From: an uncultured Acidimicrobiaceae bacterium
GTDB taxonomy: Bacteria > Actinomycetota > Acidimicrobiia > Acidimicrobiales > Bog-793
Assembly (NCBI GenBank): GCA_903845085.1
Contig: CAIMWD010000005.1
Span: 1-40,476, forward strand
Direction: 5' to 3'
Length of the DNA: 40,476 bases
This document shows positions 36,942 through 40,476 of this stretch, piece by piece. How positions within the stretch are numbered: position 1 is the first letter of the stretch; each line of letters starts with the position of its first letter. Made by a program: the position numbers and the translations under genes. Under the pieces are notes generated by a model. The model had not been told where the DNA came from, ran no database searches, and saw nothing but the letters and a program-made list of their open reading frames with translations.

Positions 36942-38732
36942 GTGTCAAAGGGTCTCAGGATCGCTGTGTTGATCAAGCAGGTGCCGCTCATCGAGGGCGG
37001 ACACGTGACCTTGGAGCTTGGCCCTGATGGCCGATTGGTGCGTGATGGCATCGAGCTCGAGATCAACCCGTTCTGCCGCCGTGCCATCGCTAAGGGTGTC
37101 GAACTTGCCAAGGAGAGCGATGGCGAGTGCGTGATCTTTACCCTTGGTCCCGCAGCTGCGGAGGATGCACTCCGAGAGGCGCTTGCGCATGGAGCCGACC
37201 GCGCGGTACTTATTAGCGACCCCGCCTTTGCGGGCTCTGACACATTGGCAACGGCGCGCGCACTTGCTGGCGCACTCGCGCACGAGGGCACCTTCGATCT
37301 GGTGCTGACCGGACTCAATTCCGTGGATGCCGAGACCGGGCAGGTGGGCGCGCAGGTTGCCGAACTCGCCGGGCTCGCCTTTGTCTCTGGTGTACGCGAA
37401 CTTTCTCTCGAGGGCGAGAGCCTCGCCCTCGAATGTGAGCGCGACGATGGACTGATCCGTGCGACGGTGATGCTCCCCGCCCTTTTGTCGGTGGCCGAGC
37501 GTCTCATCTATCCGGCGAAGCACTCGCCGGAGGAGCGCAAGGCGGTAGACGCCTCGCGCATCTCAATTTTGCACGCCGCTGACCTCGGCGCGGGGCCTTG
37601 GGGCCAGGCGGGAAGTCCGACCTGGGTCGGCGAAGTCCGTCTTACGGAGAGCAACCGCCTGGGAACACGGCTCTCCGGTTCGCTCGATGAGCAGCTGGAC
37701 GAGCTGCTCACGGCGCTTGCGGCGCGCGAGGCGCTCGCGGGAGGAGAGGAGTTTACCGAGGGCGTGGTTCCTGCGACTGAGGGAGCACCCGCAGTGCTCG
37801 TAGCGCTCGAACCAGGACGCGAGCGTTTTGGTCGCGAACTCCTCGGTGGTGCCGCCCTGTTGGCTAAGGCATTGGGTGGATCGGTCATCGCCGTGGCAAG
37901 CGGAGATGCGCCTTCGCTTGCGGTGCTCGGTGGGTACGGCGCGGACACCGTTGTGCGTCTCGTTGCTCCAACAGAGGTAAACGCGGAGGACGTCGCCGCC
38001 GCCATCGTCACGTTGATCGGTGAGATGTCGCCGACTGCATTGGTCGCGCCATCGAGTTCATGGGGACGCGAGGTGGCGGCACGTGCCGCAGCGGCGACGG
38101 GATCAGGGCTGACCGGCGACGCCTCCTCACTCGAGATCATCGACGGTCAACTCATCGCATGGAAGCCAGCCTTTGGTGGTCAATTGGAGGCCTCCATCAC
38201 TGCGACCTCAGCGGTGCAGTGCGCAACGGTTCGCTCTGGCGCGCTCGCGTTGCTTCGACCGCGTACGCATCTCGCCGTGGAGTTGACGCGTGCGACGCAA
38301 CCGCTGGGCCGAGTGACCTATCTCGACCACCGCGTCGATCCTGCATCGGACAAAATAGCGAGCGCCTCAGTCCTCATAAGTATCGGTGCTGGAGTGGACG
38401 CAGATCGATATGGCGAGATCGAGCCGCTCGCGGAGCTGCTTGGCGCCGAATGGGTCGCAACGCGCAAGGTGACGGACAAGAGTTACCTTCCCCGCACACG
38501 CCAGGTTGGTATCACTGGTCTGCACGTGCGTCCACCGCTGTGCATTGTGATCGGATCTTCAGGCAAGTTCAATCACATGGTGGGGCTCCGTGCGGCGGGA
38601 ACGGTGATCGGCATCAACACCGATGAGGGCGCACCACTCTTTGATGTGGCGGACTACGGACTCATCGGTGATTGGTCCGAGATTGTGCCGGCACTCACCA
38701 AGCGACTCGCTGAGGTCGTCATCAACGCTTAG
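36942..38732 (+). CDS. Fused electron transfer flavoprotein, beta + alpha domains in one polypeptide
   Basis: N-terminal EtfB (IAVLIKQVPLIEGGHVTLE...EINPFCRRAIAKGVELAKES...DLVLTGLNSVDAETGQVGAQVAELAGL); C-terminal EtfA FAD domain (RQVGITGLHVRPPLCIVIGSSGKFNHMVGLRAAGTVIGINTDEGAPLFDVADYGLIGDW). One uninterrupted frame; GTG 36942. Confidence 0.9.
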   Translation: MSKGLRIAVLIKQVPLIEGGHVTLELGPDGRLVRDGIELEINPFCRRAIAKGVELAKESDGECVIFTLGPAAAEDALREALAHGADRAVLISDPAFAGSDTLATARALAGALAHEGTFDLVLTGLNSVDAETGQVGAQVAELAGLAFVSGVRELSLEGESLALECERDDGLIRATVMLPALLSVAERLIYPAKHSPEERKAVDASRISILHAADLGAGPWGQAGSPTWVGEVRLTESNRLGTRLSGSLDEQLDELLTALAAREALAGGEEFTEGVVPATEGAPAVLVALEPGRERFGRELLGGAALLAKALGGSVIAVASGDAPSLAVLGGYGADTVVRLVAPTEVNAEDVAAAIVTLIGEMSPTALVAPSSSWGREVAARAAAATGSGLTGDASSLEIIDGQLIAWKPAFGGQLEASITATSAVQCATVRSGALALLRPRTHLAVELTRATQPLGRVTYLDHRVDPASDKIASASVLISIGAGVDADRYGEIEPLAELLGAEWVATRKVTDKSYLPRTRQVGITGLHVRPPLCIVIGSSGKFNHMVGLRAAGTVIGINTDEGAPLFDVADYGLIGDWSEIVPALTKRLAEVVINA

Positions 38733-38953
38733 CGCACGCTGCGCCATTGCCAAAGATGTATTTTTGCGAGGCAGGTTGAGAGGTGTTTTGGTCGGCGGCC
38801 AAGCGCTCGATCGCGCATTCAGATCTCCGGTGCAGGTCGTGCCCAATAGCGGCCGTAGTGTGGCCCAAATTGTGCCCATCGGTATAGGGTGAACGGGTCC
38901 CCAGCGGGGGTGACGATCGAGGGTTCCTCATCGTCTCGAAGGAGGGAAGAGCT

Positions 38954-39652
38954 GTGGCGGAGATTGAGACGCTCGTACACCGTCTCGGGGAGATGGACAC
39001 CTGCATGGTCTCCGATGCCCTGGATGCATTGGGCTACCCGGGCGCGATAGCGGGTATCGGTCCAATGTGGCCATGTGGTCGTACTGCGGGACGCGTGCTG
39101 ACGGTGCGCTTGGCGCCCGCGGCGACGACGCCGCCGACGGGTCAGCCACCGGTGCACCTGGGGGCGCACGCGATCGCTTCCTCGCAGCCGGGAGATGTAA
39201 TTGTCGTCGACAACCGGGCCGGCTTTGAGACCGGTGGTGCGGGATGGGGAGGGCTGCTCTCTCTCGCGGCAAAGATCCGCGAGGTGGCGGGCGTAGTGGT
39301 GATCGGCGTCTGCCGCGATGTCGATGATGTCGCCGCCGTAGGGATGCCCTACTACGCGAATGTCGCAACACCTCGCACCGCGCGGCGTCGAGTCGTCGAG
39401 GTGGCAACGAACGAGCCACTCGATGTCGATGATGTCCACATTGAGATGGGCGATCTCGTGCTCGCTGATAGCTCGGGAGTGGTCTTTGTTGCGATCGATC
39501 GCGCGGAAGAGGTTCTGGCAAAGGCAGACGAGCTTGTCGCTCGTGAGGCGGAGATGTCTGCAGCGCTGCGCGTGGGTACGAATGTGACAGACGTGTTGGC
39601 AGGTAACTACGAGACGATGCTCGATGACGCATCGAAAACGAAAGGGCAGTAA
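38954..39652 (+). CDS. RraA-family protein / putative oxo-acid aldolase, copy 1
   Basis: CMVSDALDALGYPGAIAGIGPM, GDVIVVDNRAG, GGLLSLAAKIREVAGVVVIGVCRDVDDV. Confidence 0.88.
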   Translation: MAEIETLVHRLGEMDTCMVSDALDALGYPGAIAGIGPMWPCGRTAGRVLTVRLAPAATTPPTGQPPVHLGAHAIASSQPGDVIVVDNRAGFETGGAGWGGLLSLAAKIREVAGVVVIGVCRDVDDVAAVGMPYYANVATPRTARRRVVEVATNEPLDVDDVHIEMGDLVLADSSGVVFVAIDRAEEVLAKADELVAREAEMSAALRVGTNVTDVLAGNYETMLDDASKTKGQ

Positions 39653-40308
39653 TGGCTGACGATGATGTTGTAGAGGCGTTGAAGACGCTGTCGACTCCAG
39701 TGGTTTCGGATGCGCTCGACCGTCTTGGTATCGATGGCCAGGCGAGCGGCATCGCCCGCATCACCGGTCAGGGAACGGTGGTCGGCCGCGCATGGACCCT
39801 GCAGTACACGCCGATCGGCACCGAGGGCGGCACCGTTGGCGACTACATCGATGACGCGGTCGCTGGCTCGATCATTGTGCTCGCGAACAACGTGCGTACC
39901 GATGTCACGGTCTGGGGTGGGCTTCTCTCTGAGGTCGCCTCCTACCGAGGGGTTGCGGGAACGGTCATCGATGGCACCTGTCGTGATACTCCTCGGGCCG
40001 AGGAGGTTGGCTACTCCCTCTTCGCACGAAGCCATTGGATGCGCACCGGTAAGGACCGAGTCCGTGTCGAATCCACGCAGAGGCCGGTATCCATCGGTGG
40101 CGTTTTGATACGCCCCGAGGACGTCCTTGTCGGCGACGCAGATGGTGTGGTCGTCGTGCCCCGCGAACGAGCCGACGAGATCGTAAAAGTTGCGCTGCGT
40201 ATCGAGGAGGCCGAGCAGGCGATCCACAACGAGGCTATGCAGGGAATGCGTCTCGACGAGGCCCGTCGTCGTCACGGATACCACACACTGCAGACAAAAT
40301 CGGACTGA
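39652..40308 (+). CDS. RraA-family protein / putative oxo-acid aldolase, copy 2
   Basis: TPVVSDALDRLGIDGQASGI, GGLLSEVASYRGVAGTVIDGTCRDTPRAEEVGYSLFAR; TAATG overlap with copy 1. Confidence 0.88.
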   Translation: MADDDVVEALKTLSTPVVSDALDRLGIDGQASGIARITGQGTVVGRAWTLQYTPIGTEGGTVGDYIDDAVAGSIIVLANNVRTDVTVWGGLLSEVASYRGVAGTVIDGTCRDTPRAEEVGYSLFARSHWMRTGKDRVRVESTQRPVSIGGVLIRPEDVLVGDADGVVVVPRERADEIVKVALRIEEAEQAIHNEAMQGMRLDEARRRHGYHTLQTKSD

Positions 40309-40445
40309 ATCACCAGATCGCGTGGACCGCTCGGTGAGCGTTCTGCGTGTAGATCTGCGAATTTGGGGGCGAGCTACCCCCGTTGTAAGAGAGTGCGGTG
40401 CGAGGAGCACCACAAAGCGGGGGAACCCACGAACGGAGGAAGAAC

Positions 40446-40476
40446 ATGATTCTCATTACCGGAGGCCTTGGCTTCA
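40446..40476 (+). CDS. N-terminus of an NAD(P)-dependent extended SDR/epimerase, truncated by window end
   Basis: MILITGGLGF glycine-rich Rossmann start; preceded by ggaggaag RBS. Confidence 0.6.
   Translation, partial: MILITGGLGF

Overview
The 40,476 nt window is a moderately GC-rich, gene-dense bacterial chromosomal segment. It is probably actinobacterial (possibly Acidimicrobiia-like, an inference): LexA boxes are of the TCGAAC-N4-GTTCGA type, an imuA'/imuB/dnaE2 mutasome is present, there is an Rpf-like protein, and several genes look leaderless. Left to right: degenerate FkbM methyltransferase (-); valS (-) / cysS (+) divergent across 20 bp; csp; GDP-mannose 4,6-dehydratase; a complete System I cytochrome c maturation operon (ccmABCDEFGH plus a CcmI-like TPR protein) in which ccmF is frameshifted at a T8 tract and ccmD is missing from the ORF track; a SufR-like four-cysteine regulator (-) divergent from mrp/apbC (+); dGTPase-like HD protein; glycerate kinase (-); peroxiredoxin; pdxS-pdxT; VOC protein; quinone oxidoreductase, Rrf2 regulator and guaB (-); membrane protein; Rpf-like transglycosylase (-); glnD (-); imuA'-imuB and dnaE2, each with its own perfect LexA palindrome; MaoC hydratase; MFS (-); class II aldolase; fused EtfB-EtfA; two tandem RraA-family proteins; and the start of an SDR/epimerase. 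The most interesting items are the single-chain ETF with its aldolase/RraA/SDR neighbourhood, palindromic -10 elements that look like bidirectional leaderless promoters, the Fe-S-type regulator/mrp divergon with three inverted repeats, the ccmF frameshift, and the split SOS mutasome. All assignments come from reading motifs; no database search was run.
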